A stretch of 64,000 bases of DNA from Anas platyrhynchos (Eukaryota > Chordata > Aves > Anseriformes > Anatidae). Of the stretch, positions 41,160 to 52,200 are shown one piece after another. The number at the start of each line of letters is the position of its first letter. The first letter of the stretch is position 1. Both the position numbers and the translations under genes were made by a program. The notes under the pieces were generated by a model. That model searched no databases, was not told the DNA's origin, and saw only the letters and a list, made by a program, of their open reading frames with translations. The stretch spans positions 47,717,501 to 47,781,500 of the forward strand of contig NC_092591.1 of NCBI RefSeq assembly GCF_047663525.1. The letters run 5' to 3'.

Positions 41160-41300
41160 GCATCTGGGTGTTGGGCCACCACAGCCCCGTCCTCGCCCAG
41201 CACCCGGCCAAACGCGAACCCGCACAAACCGAGGCGCGCGTGGCTCCTTGCATCACTCGGCACAGCTGACACTGACAGGCAGCTCCGGACTGCTGAACAA
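41160..41300. promoter_or_regulatory. Small CpG-rich patch in the AT-rich desert
   Basis: About a dozen CpGs fall within roughly 100 bases (for example AACGCGAACCCGCA and GGCGCGCGTGG), while the neighbouring kilobases have almost none. It is too short for a formal CpG island but could mark an active enhancer or a non-coding RNA start. Function is inferred from composition only. Confidence 0.4.
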
Positions 41301-44300
41301 AGTGAATGAAGCGAGGTCAGGAGGGAGCAGCAGCAGGCTTCCCTCCCTCCACCACGCACTGCTACATGAAAGGTGCTGCCGGGACAGCTCGCTAGTGCGG
41401 CTTTGTGTGCAGCAGTCATGCTGCAGAAGCTGCTCTGTCACATGTTTGTCAGCCATCCAAGATTTTAATTCTGAACTTTTCCATGAAACCAATAGCTATA
41501 TTTTCTGGCTCTGGCCCGCTCTAGTGCTTGGCCAGGGCTATGGGAATGAAATGTCAAAGCAGCCTGTCTATGAATTGAGATTGCTTTCATGCGTCTCCAC
41601 CTGCTGGCTGGCATTTCACTAATTGCAATAGCCTGTAGAGATGACAGCGTGCTTTTCGAAGTAAAGAGCTTACATGGAAAATGTAACTCAGTTTTACAAG
41701 AAGATGAGCAAATAAGCATGATAGGAGAGATTATTTACTAACTTGATAAAGAGCAATGTTCTGCGTCACCGGTAAAAGGTAGAAGGCCGCTGAGATTTTC
41801 AAGTCATGCCTTTGAACTTCTGAAGCCTCAGCTGAGAAGATAAGCACTAAGCGAGATTTTTGGAAGGAATTCATGAAGTGTGGAAACACTAGCATGTTAT
41901 TTCACGACCAAAACCAGATGCTAAGGATGCTAACGTGCTCTCATTGACACAGCGAAAGAGGGAAATTATTTGTTAATATCTGGAAGCATAAGCGTTCTGG
42001 GGCCCACAGCCTCGTTTCTGTGTGGTTAGGAAAGCAGTTACTTAGCAAATGCAGGCAGGCAGCTGTTTCAAATGGCGAGGAATAGAAATGATTAATGACT
42101 TCTGTGCTTTAAAGAAATGAACCCACAGGATTTCTTTCTTCTACTGTGCTGTCCCACTTGGCCATTTCTGTCATATGCCCTGGGACTTTTTTTGGAAGTT
42201 TTCAATGGTCTGACTTGAACTACTCTTTAGAAACTTACTGGACCAGATCTGGAGCCAGACAGATGCCAGCTGTGGATCTGATCCATTTGCACATACATTC
42301 ACAGGCTCAGAGCACAGATTACCAACACTTGATATTCCATGAACTTTGTACTGCATCAGCAATAGTATATCTTGTTCTCAGATACTGCAGCGATGGGCAG
42401 TATTAAATGCTATTTAGGGTAGAATCAGTGTTACTATTTTCCTTTTTTAGCTGTGTTTTGTTCAGGATATATTATACAATGTAGAAGTCAAGGGGAATTC
42501 TCAGGAAACAAACCCATATAGGGAACGAACCCTTCCTCCGTTAGCAATCCATTCTGATTATTGATATTTTACTATCTTCTGTACTTCTAGCAATGGCTTC
42601 TTTTATCCTGGTGAAACTGCTGACTCTGTCATCTGTTTCTTGCCTGTGCTTTCATTTAGCTTCTTAGGCCTTCTATGCACGCTATCAGAAGGTGGAAAAG
42701 GTTAAAAAGAGGATGAGAAAGAGAAAGAGGAATATAAAGAAAAGAAAAAGGAAGGCTATACAAAACACAGATATTTTCACTGAATTGTTCACAGCAAATT
42801 GTTCATCCAATTTTATTAAGGAAGTATTTACTGAGGAGAGTCAAGTTCTCCTCTGTCTTGACTTTATGGAGTTATTTTGAATTTACTTGTGTACTAATGA
42901 GTACGTGATTTGATCCACTGGAAGTTCTTTTCCCATTTTTGATGGTATGTTCAGGACTGCCAAAGCATGAAATATGAATGTTTGCTGTTCCAAAGTATTC
43001 CCCTATTTCAAAAGTGCTGTTCCATGTTACTAAGCATTGGGAACAGGATATTAACTACAGAAGGTGGTGAAGGTGCCCATTGCCTGTCTGTATAATTAAG
43101 CCCCGTTAAGCACATTTATTACATACCTAGACAAGCAACTTTCTTGGCAGTTCAGCATATCCAATTATTGTTAGCACTAGATATCTGACTAAATTACCTA
43201 GCAATGTGAACTCAAAACCATCAAGTAATTTAGAAGGTGTATGAGTTTCATACATCCTGAATACGTCTAATACCTTGGCTAAACACAGGCATTGAGCTAG
43301 AAAGAGTTCTCATAGATTACTTTAAGACACAGCAGGGCTGGAAGATGATATTTCCTTGTCTGCAAGTATATCGCTCTCAAGTCATCGTTTCAACACAGGA
43401 AGTTATCTGCTACCTGGGGCAACAATGTGCACTCGGACACAATCAGCCTGCTGTCTGATGATATTTAAGAATTAGCCACATAAGGGTTTCTTACAAAGTT
43501 GTCAAAAAGGCTCAACTGATTATTTTAACTAAGCCTATTTAAAATACCTGAATAAACCAATGTAAAATAAAAGTAACTTTTGCACATTTGCACTGCATGC
43601 TTCATTTGCATCAATTATTTCCCCTGTTCTAGGAATAAAGACCAGCTCAGATGAATAATGTTTCTTTTTCCATATCTCTCTGTAGATCTCTGTCAGGTAG
43701 GCAGGTGAATTAGCATTGATGCCACTCAAAGTTCATAACGTAAGGATGAGCTTTATACACGTCGGTGCAGAAAATCACACATGGAGCTATAAATTCAGAT
43801 CTCTGTTCAGTCCACTTTACTGAAATCAGAAGCTGGTCCAATAGCATGAATCTTCTTTCAGAGGCTATTTTTGAAACTGATATCACTCGGGCAGGAAGTA
43901 TGAATGTATGTATGTGTGTGTGCATTTCTGTGCTGCTGAACACCACATGAGGGCCGGATCTATTTTCTTAAGTCAGTTCTTACTCCTGGTCTTGTACTTG
44001 CAAAACACTTCCTGAAAAACTCTGCCTAGTAAATCTACAGGGTACAGCAAGAAGTATTGAGGTTTTATTTCTACCTGGACCGCCTAGTTGATGTGCATAT
44101 GGATTATTTTCTTCCTCTGGTTTTCTGACCCTTTTATCTTTCAGACCAGTGCATCACTGAAGTATTTAGCATTTGCTCTTACTTGACACTGTCTCAGTTA
44201 ACACAGCGTTTTACTGTCATGTTATAAATTCTTTAAAAATAGTCCTCAGTGAAAGATCCCTTTGTACTGTAAGAGAGTATTTCTGCATGACAGAGTATAA

Positions 44301-45990
44301 AAAAAAATGCTGTGAATTTTGTATGGCTTTCCAAAGTGTATCAATGCTGAGCAGAATGTGAAGCGGGTGAAGAGTCCTTTGCATCATTTGCAAATACACC
44401 AGTTGGTGTTCTCAGGCCTGGCAATTGCACTCCAAGTGAAGAAATACTGATTATGAACCTTTCACTATGAGTACTCTGATTAGTGTTTCTGTTTTGGCAA
44501 GAAAATTATTGCCTGCAAATCCTTTGCCAGTCTCTGAGTATAAGAAACTATTACTAGGGAAAATAAAAGTCAGTGGGAAATTGATTGTCTGAAAGGCAAT
44601 TCAGAAGTGTCTGGTGAGCTGTGCATTACCCTGACTGAGGCTATGTCTTATTGGATGAAAGACTGTGAAAATTAAGCGCAAAAACAGGCATGATGTTACA
44701 GTCTGGGTAGGGAAAAAAGAGTGTAAAGTTGTCCGACAGTTAGTGCACTGCTGGTGATACTAATGTGAAAGATGCTTGACAAGACAGGCAGCTGCGTGCA
44801 TCTCTGCAAAAGGACTGGAAAGCCAGTATAGGCGGGTGGCTTTGAGGGGACTGCTTACAGAGAAACTCTGCCTGGAGACAGAGTGGTCCCTGTCTCACGT
44901 GGGCGACCAAGGAGCAGAAGGAAGCAAACCCCCATTCACACGTTAGAGATGCCTCAGTTCTGGCTCAGACCCTTATCCCTCTTTCTATCCTGCAAGCTGA
45001 GGCTTGCAAGCAGCTGGGGAGAAGCATGCTGTAGTCTAGCAGCACAAATGCTGAAGTAACTTACTTCCCCGGCTGGAACAAGGAGGAACCGTGGAAGGAA
45101 TTGCAGCTCTCTGAGTCACACTTCCTCCTTGGAGTTTCTCTTGGAGTAGTGCAACTCTGCACCATGCCTGAGGCTGACACTGGAGCTACGCTCGTCCATC
45201 CTGTTACCCGCAAAGTGACAGGGAGAGAGAATGAGAGGAAGGAGAAAGACAGTGAGGCAGCAGATTATCATACCCTCAGATCTCCCGATTGCAGCTCTAA
45301 ATATAGCCAAACAAGTAAAAATCTGTTTTTGGAAGCGGTACAACTATTTGGCTCCCAACCCTTCAAACAACATACATGCAGAAAGCAGCCAGTCCCCTCC
45401 CGACCGAGATGCTGGATGGGGAACCATGCTAAGCACATTCTGATCTCCAGCCAGAAAGCAAAAAATTCCCAACCGCCACACCTACCCAGGGTGTGACCAG
45501 AGACTATCAACTAGTTTATATTTGCACTTTGATACACGGCGCAGGCTTAACATCATATGGTATATCCTTGGAAAAAATAGCAACAAGTTTCAACACAGAA
45601 ATTCTGTTAGATTGGGAGGCCAGAATAAATAAGAGGCAACGAGTTGTAGAATGACTCGAGGTAGAGTAAAAGATCTCATCTTAAAAATAACACGAAGGCA
45701 GAACGCTGCAGATGAAACGCGTAATGAAAAAACATTCCAAAGTTCTCATTTGAGAAAAGATTACAAATAAAATAGGCTTGGGCATGCCAAGCGTGAAATC
45801 TTTGATATGGAAATGCAGTAATGGTTAAACGAAATGGGCTGAAAATCTATTTATCAACAGTCTGTAATGCCTCGTTGGATCGTCCCATGAGAAAAGCAAA
45901 TAAGGAGTAGTAGGAGAACATACAGACACTGTTAAAAAGTTTACATACCTCCCGCCTTCATACCTGGACAGACAGTCCTTCGCCTAACTG
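41301..45990. other. Intergenic DNA, no gene supported
   Basis: Contents seen: a unique block at 41,400-41,720 with the texture of a conserved element, a purine-rich tract at 42690-42757, and a stretch at about 42,365-42,400 slightly like an old SINE tail. Frames up to 131 codons (45101-45496) match no family I know. Confidence 0.55.
42690..42757 (+). repeat. Polypurine tract
   Basis: About 68 bases that are nearly all A and G (for example GAGAAAGAGAAAGAGGAATA), with only a few pyrimidines. It encodes a Lys/Arg-rich stretch in one frame, which is compositional. Confidence 0.75.
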
Positions 45991-45999
45991 GAGACATCT

Positions 46000-46330
46000 A
46001 GAAGGCTACAGGCCGGTAGGAGAACATGCCTCGAATGATTCGGGAAGCAGACGCCGAGACCCAGCTCTGCAGGAGGGCCCAAGCGCGCTCAGCCTGAGGT
46101 GATCGGAAGGGCCTGGCCTCTGGAGAGCGACACGGAGTGTGCTGGCGCCAGGCCGCCGGGTGGCACGCGGGGTGACACCCCCGGGCAGGGGACACCCCTG
46201 GGCAGGGGACACCCCCGGGCAGGGGCACCACGGCTCCCTTCTGAAGGCCTCGACCCGGGCCGCCGGTGCTCACAGAGGCTGTCATGAAGGTGACACCGCA
46301 CTGCTGGCTGAGGGCGGCATCAGGCCCGCT
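46000..46330. promoter_or_regulatory. GC- and CpG-rich patch with a minisatellite and CTCF-like motif
   Basis: A local rise in GC and CpG within AT-rich DNA. It contains CCGCCGGGTGGCAC at 46153-46166, two mismatches from the CTCF core CCGCGNGGNGGCAG, followed at once by a 17-base tandem repeat. Overlapping frames on both strands here are compositional. A boundary or enhancer role is inference. Confidence 0.4.
46171..46229. repeat. 17-base minisatellite, about 3.3 copies
   Basis: The unit is GGGACACCCCYGGGCAG, with C or T at one place. Copies are nearly identical, so the expansion is recent. Each unit is partly self-complementary (CCCC/GGGG). Confidence 0.85.
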
Positions 46331-46559
46331 GGGTTGCCTCCGATTCATTTCTCCCTCTGTTCGTTGCCCTCTGTCACGTTATTGCCAATGGGCATGTAAG
46401 TCATTACTGCGCCCCGCATGTGAATCACAAGCGCGAGTGCCATGGAAATTAAACTCCTTGACCTGCTCACAGTCTTCTCTTTGATGTCGGTCTGAATAGG
46501 CATTTTTGACTGGAACATAGCTTTAATTTTGAGAGCTGGCAAGACGACCGCAACCTTTT

Positions 46560-47385
46560 CTGTAAGGAAGTTCTCCGAAGAGGTCTTTGTTGTTCTTCCC
46601 GAATTCCTCTCCTGCAGACGGAGCGTCGGCACACAGCGCTACACGGGGCCCAGCTCAGGCTCTCACGTACGCAGGTGCAGGAAACAAAAAGCATTGCTGC
46701 CCTCCTGTCCATACCCCAGACACGTGGTGCTAAATACATCGGAGTGAGCTGTAAAACTCGCATTAATCTGACATGCAACCGAAAGTGGAAAATGATTTCC
46801 ATTCACCCTTCAATCCCTCCTCTGTTGGGCTGGGACAGCAGCCGGGGGCTGACCGTGTCGTCTCAGGGGCCTCCAGCATCCAGAGGCATCGTGGCCACAA
46901 GTGGCCAACAGGGCCGCAGAGTCTCAAGGGAAGGACATGTGAGGACAGACCACGGCACTGGGGGCCTGCAGACATGCCCCAGGGGAAGCACTAAAGTGGA
47001 GACCCCAGCCCCCAGCCACACACAGGAGCTGTTTGCAGGAGAGGTGTCCCAGGAAGCCCCCGTGAGCCAGTGTGGGACAAAATGTCACGGCTGCTGATTG
47101 GGGGTGCTGCTCTCTCAGAGGCTAGGAGCGTAGTTTGCAAGGCGTCCCAGGCCAATATTAAATTCCCGTCTGAAATCATACAATGTTTTGCTGAAGCACT
47201 CTAGAGACGTCTGTTTTGAAATCTACAGTTTCCCACCTCACTGTTGCTGACCTGTTTAAAATAATAAAAACAGAAAGCTTTCCAAGATGGATGACACCGG
47301 GGCCAGGGATCAAAACCTCACTTGTGTTTCTAAAGGCTCTTTCCATGCTTGGAAACCTGGTTCTTGCATTCATCAAACACAGAGG

Positions 47386-47416
<31 letters not shown>

Positions 47417-49043
47417 CACACTGTCAGCCAGGCGACTTCAAAAAGGAAGATGCCCAGGCCACCTATGCTGCTAGTCTCTCTCTTTTTTTTTTTTTTCCTT
47501 TAAAATGTTCTGAAAAGCTGCAGGGCTTCAGGTAAACAAATACTCCAAAACTACGAAATAAGCATGTATTCAAATTATACACCCATGCTGTTCTAAGGAA
47601 TATTTTGTTTCAGACATGGTTATCTGGGAACTCTCATTGTTTTATACACTGTTCTGCAATTTGTCCACTCAACCTTTCATAGAATGCTCAGCCTGGCAAA
47701 GAGGAAGAAAAACAGTTTTATGGCCAGGAAGATGGCACAGAGGTTGACTTGTCACCACTCCAGGTGGCCTCAAGGACCCACAGAAAGTCATATTTTATCC
47801 TTAAACTGCTGGAATAGGAAATTTTCGTTGTGGAATCATTATACTAACTCCACCGTTAAGATTTAGAGAACAGATTACTTATTTGGAGCCAAATTTTCAA
47901 ACCTTCTCAAATCCACAAGGATAATTGATTGACTACAGAATGAATCTGTCAATGTCTGGAAGAAAACTTTGTGGTTGTTTTGTAAAGACGTAGGAACAGT
48001 ACTTTTAAAACTTCATGATTTTCAGCTTTCTTATGAGATTTGCTTTCTTCAGAGATGGGGAAAAGAAAATTTGAGAACCAGCCACTAGTTACCTCACTGC
48101 ACTGCTTCTCTGGAGCTCTAGGATGAAATTCCAGGTGACCGTAAAGCCAGCAGCATTTTATCATTGATTTTGAAAGAACTGAGGTTGGCAGAAGATGGAG
48201 AGGGAAAGGCCAAAGCAAGTGCCCTGGCCTTAGATCTGCAGCGCTGGAAGATGTCACTGCAGGAGGTCTCTAAAAACAGAGTCAAGTCACCACACACTGG
48301 CCAAGCTGTATTTCTGTGCAAGCCTTTTTTTAGCAGACAGAAGGAGTCAGCAAGCAACACCATATCTGCTTTGATGATTTCGTATTTGATATGTGCAAGA
48401 ACCTAATGTGGTAGAAACTAATCAGGAAAGGCTTATCACGTGACAAAGGTAGCTTAGCTTTTGCAGACAAAGTATTGGCTAGAAAAGTAAGTTTTTGAGG
48501 CTTATTTCCAAGACATGAGGCTATAAAAGTCAGTTGTTTTGACCTAAAAGAATGGGCTACCTCTGGATGTACAAGACAAGACACATGTGCTCCGCTTGCC
48601 ATTACATTTTAAAAGTTTTCTCGATGTAGCTGATTTTCATAAGCATAAAAAGGAGGCAAAACGTGTCTCAAGATTTGAGAAAGGACGTACATGAACTCAG
48701 ACAACTGTAAGTAGCCAACGGAAACTGTATGCTCATAGGTTTGTGTGCTTGAGGTCTTGAATTTTTGCTAGTGAAGCATCGTTCATCATTACAGAATATC
48801 TGCAAGTTTCACACGGGTGAGATAGATGGGACACAGGCCCAACAACAGCCAGGAGAAAGCAAAAGCTCTAGCTATGACATGCTGTGCTGTGTTTGAAAAA
48901 GAATGAATGCAATGTAGAGAAACAAGAGTCCAGAGCTGCCCCATGCATGAGAAGTCTTCTGGTAAAAACAGTGTTTGGGCAGACAGTCTGGTTAGGTGGA
49001 TATTGATGTTCTCTATTTGCTCCTGAGTCCTGCCAAATAATTC
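46560..49043. other. Intergenic DNA, no gene supported
   Basis: Moderate GC at 46,800-47,100, then T27 at 47390-47416 and a second T run at about 47,483-47,496. Frames of up to 140 codons are unmatched and overlap on both strands. Confidence 0.55.
47390..47416 (+). repeat. T27 homopolymer
   Basis: An uninterrupted run of 27 T. Confidence 0.95.
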
Positions 49044-49272
49044 TTACACAGTGTTGGGCAAGATCATGAAATTTCTCTGGGTCTGTTTCTATGACACGGG
49101 GATAACAAAGAATGATTTCTGTCTCTGGTCCTTTGTTTCTTTCCTCTATATGAAAAGCAAGCTGTGCAAGACCGGGCTGTACCTTCGCTGGATGTATGTA
49201 CAGTGCCTAGTGTGGCTGGCTCTCAGTCTCAGTGTGGCCTCTAGGCACAAGGGTATTACAGAAATAATTAAC
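49044..49272 (+). mobile_element. MIR-family amniote SINE remnant
   Basis: It contains TTGGGCAAGATCATGAAATT, GACACGGGGATAACAAAGAA, then GTATGTACAGTGCCTAGTGT and GGCCTCTAGGCAC...TATTACAGAAATAAT. These match, in order, the core and the long 3' tail (TGTACAGCGCCTAGC...GGCCTCTAGGC...AATACAAATAAT) of MIR-type SINEs seen in sauropsids. Exact subfamily is not determined. Confidence 0.72.
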
Positions 49273-52200
49273 TGGGAATGTGTATTTATTTAGTTAATTG
49301 TAATAACTTCAGTCAGGATATTGTACCTAATTTTAGCATAGTGTAAGTCAGTTCATGTTCATCGATTGGTCTGCTCTTTCCCAGCCTGTTGCTTGTGACA
49401 ATATTGGTTCACAAGCAGGATGTCAACACGTACGTGCTGTTTTCTATTGTTTTTCTTTTTCTTTCTATTTTTTTTCCCCTGTGAAATGAGCAGGTGAGGA
49501 TTCCTTACTGCCTGAAAGCTAACTGACTTAGAGCATATTTTAAATATACCTGATGCCTCTCAGCCTGTGAGGATGTAGAAGGACACAGTACAACTCAACC
49601 ACTTCAGGAAGAACACCTTAATTACTGAGAGGCATGCTGAGTGCACCTCAGTTATCAGTTCTGTGACCTACGGGGGTATTTTCTCTTTAGTTCAGAATGA
49701 TTACCAAAATGCTTAATTGCTAGTTACTGTTATATGTTAGCATAGTTTTCCAGAAAGCTGTCTGGTGTGCTGGAAGATTACAGAAGCTCATCTTTGAGGG
49801 TACCATATTGCAATGTTTAACTGAAGATGAATCACGTGGTTCATCGTAGCATCCCAGTTTGGTGTAGCATCAAAGTCACTTTTTCTTTTTCAAAAGGAAT
49901 TCAATGAATTCTCCTCTCCAACAGTGTTCAGCAACCTAAACATTACATAGAGACATCAGAAGTCTTTAATGCAGGTTTTCAGAGTAAATGAAACCTTTTT
50001 TCAGTGTGGTTGCCTTTGTAATAACAGTCTTCTTATTTGTTGGATACTTATGTAACATAAGATGAAAAGACGTTTTATAGCCTTCTGGCAAGAGGACTTA
50101 AAATTAACAGCATACCTGTGGCTGCCCTAAGCCAGGGAGGGAGTCATTTTCAGGCCATGGGAAAACTGCAGTTTTGCATCCTTCGCTTCTTCTGACCTCC
50201 TGGTATTCAGTATTTCCATAGGCTTGCTTTTCACGAAGGCATCATCATGCACACAAAGAAAGACCAGGGAATTGGTTCTGATGAAAGAACGGAGGCCGAG
50301 GTGGTGCATGATAGCTGCCACCCGTTAACATCTCCTCAGAGAATGAGCTGAAAGCTTTTTCTCTCGTTTTACTGCCTGATTCCCTCTGGCAGCCAAGCCA
50401 AGGAGGCGCAGCGCCCACCTCCAGGCAGGAATCCCCACCTGACGTGGCTCCATGGGCCACATCCTGCCAGTGGTCCTCAGGCACGCAGCCTCCTGCTGGA
50501 CCCAAGGGTGTTTTGCAAATCAATGGCCCTTTCGCTGCCTCCCTGCTATGTGCAAAAAGGAAAACCACAACAAGATAGCGATCTGGGGCTTGATCTCACC
50601 CATACGGGCTGGCGGTGCCACCCCACTGACTTTGGCTGAGCTACCCCGCCAGCCAGATGGCTTTCACAGGCTTTGGGCTGGGCCTGCAAACAGATGTAAA
50701 CTTGATCAGCATCAAGCCCAATCCCATTCATGCCCATTCTTGTTGCGAATATTTGTCTTCCCTTGCACGTTTCCACCTGGAACCTGACTGACCTCCGTGC
50801 AAACTTTTATTACTTAAAGTTAACGTGACAGCTGCTTTCACACAGATAGTTACTCTCCACCAGAAGCACAGGGTGCTGCTAATCCCAAAAAAAGCTGGCC
50901 CAGTGTTTCCTCCTCCCCATTTAAGCACATAGCCTTTGGCTTGCCCCATGGCTTCTGTGCCCATGCAGCAGCCTGCTGGGGTCAGCCAGGCCATGGATCT
51001 TCTCGCCCTCATTTGTGGAGGAGAGGGACGCGGTGGCCAGCAGCTTACATGGGAGACATGTCGGGCCCTCAGCCGCAATTCTGCCTGGAAAAACCCCTCT
51101 GCCCTCCCCAGAGCCCTCTGCAATCTGCAATGGCCCCAGGCGGCGGAGCCCCCAGCTTGATGGCTCAAGGAAGTATGCAGCTAATTGGTATATTGCATCT
51201 GCTGGGATCAGACAGAGTAATGCCAGTGCTCCCACATTAGGCATGCTAATGCTCCTTTGCTTCTTCAGCCTTCAGACTGTTTGAACTTTTTCTCTCAGCA
51301 GTGACAATTACCCAAAACTCTAGAGCTGGTGGAGATATTAGATCTGAAAATGACTCATTATTGAGCTAGCCCTGTCAAGCAAGTTAAATACAATTTAGTT
51401 GTTAGCTAATCTATTTTTGTTTGTGTTCTCAATTCACCCAGGACAATGATCGCATTGCAGCCTAGCATTAGGTATATTCTGCTACAATGTCCTTTGCTTT
51501 GTAAAGCGAACGTTCACGAATACAATAGCTGTATTTGTCTGTCAATATTACATCACTGCTGACGTACCGTGCGTCAGGTCTCTGTGGCATAACTTGTCGG
51601 ATAATATTTTGGGTTTGGGGGAGTTAAATTATGGAAAGGCAACATTTAATCTAACAGCGTTTAAGTAACTAGAAATCTCACCTCAGATGCACTTCTGATA
51701 TCTGTCATTTTCATCTGCCAGCTCTTCCTTCCTTCGTCTCTGCGACTGCAGTTTTGTGGCTTGGTGCTGCGTCGAATCAGCTTTGGACTTTGTCACAATT
51801 TGGCCCGAGAAGGAAAGCTGACAGAGGCTGTTTTCAGTGTGCTTGTAGGATGCTTTCGCACCTTCATGCTGAGCTTTATCAGTGCTAGCAGATCTCTGAG
51901 GTGCTCAGTGCCTCCTAAATTCTCCTCCTGAAACACAATCCAGGCTTTGGTATGACTTTGCCTTTGAGTTATTCATTTTCTTTGTGTTTCCTCCCCCTTT
52001 GTTTTTATTTATGTTAAGCACTTACTTAGCCTTTGGGAAGGCTATTTATGGAAATTAAAAATTTTCATGATAAAGAAAGTGTTTTGCAATTACGAGAGGA
52101 AGCCATTGATCTTGATAACAGGGAGAGAAACTTTCTAGCTTGCATGGTTGGCAAATCCATTACCAGCTGCAGAACTCTGCAAAGCATTAAAAAGCAAAGG

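Noticed and set aside
42280..42410. Possible MIR 3' tail (CAGATACTGCAGCGATGGGCAGTATTAAA)
   Set aside because: Only one block resembles a sauropsid MIR tail; the core and head are not recognisable.
45101..45496. A 131-codon + strand frame
   Set aside because: No domain, unremarkable composition, overlapped by - strand frames and without splice or promoter context.
50245..51284. A cluster of overlapping 75-146 codon frames on both strands
   Set aside because: The local rise in GC explains them; no frame is favoured and none resembles a known protein.
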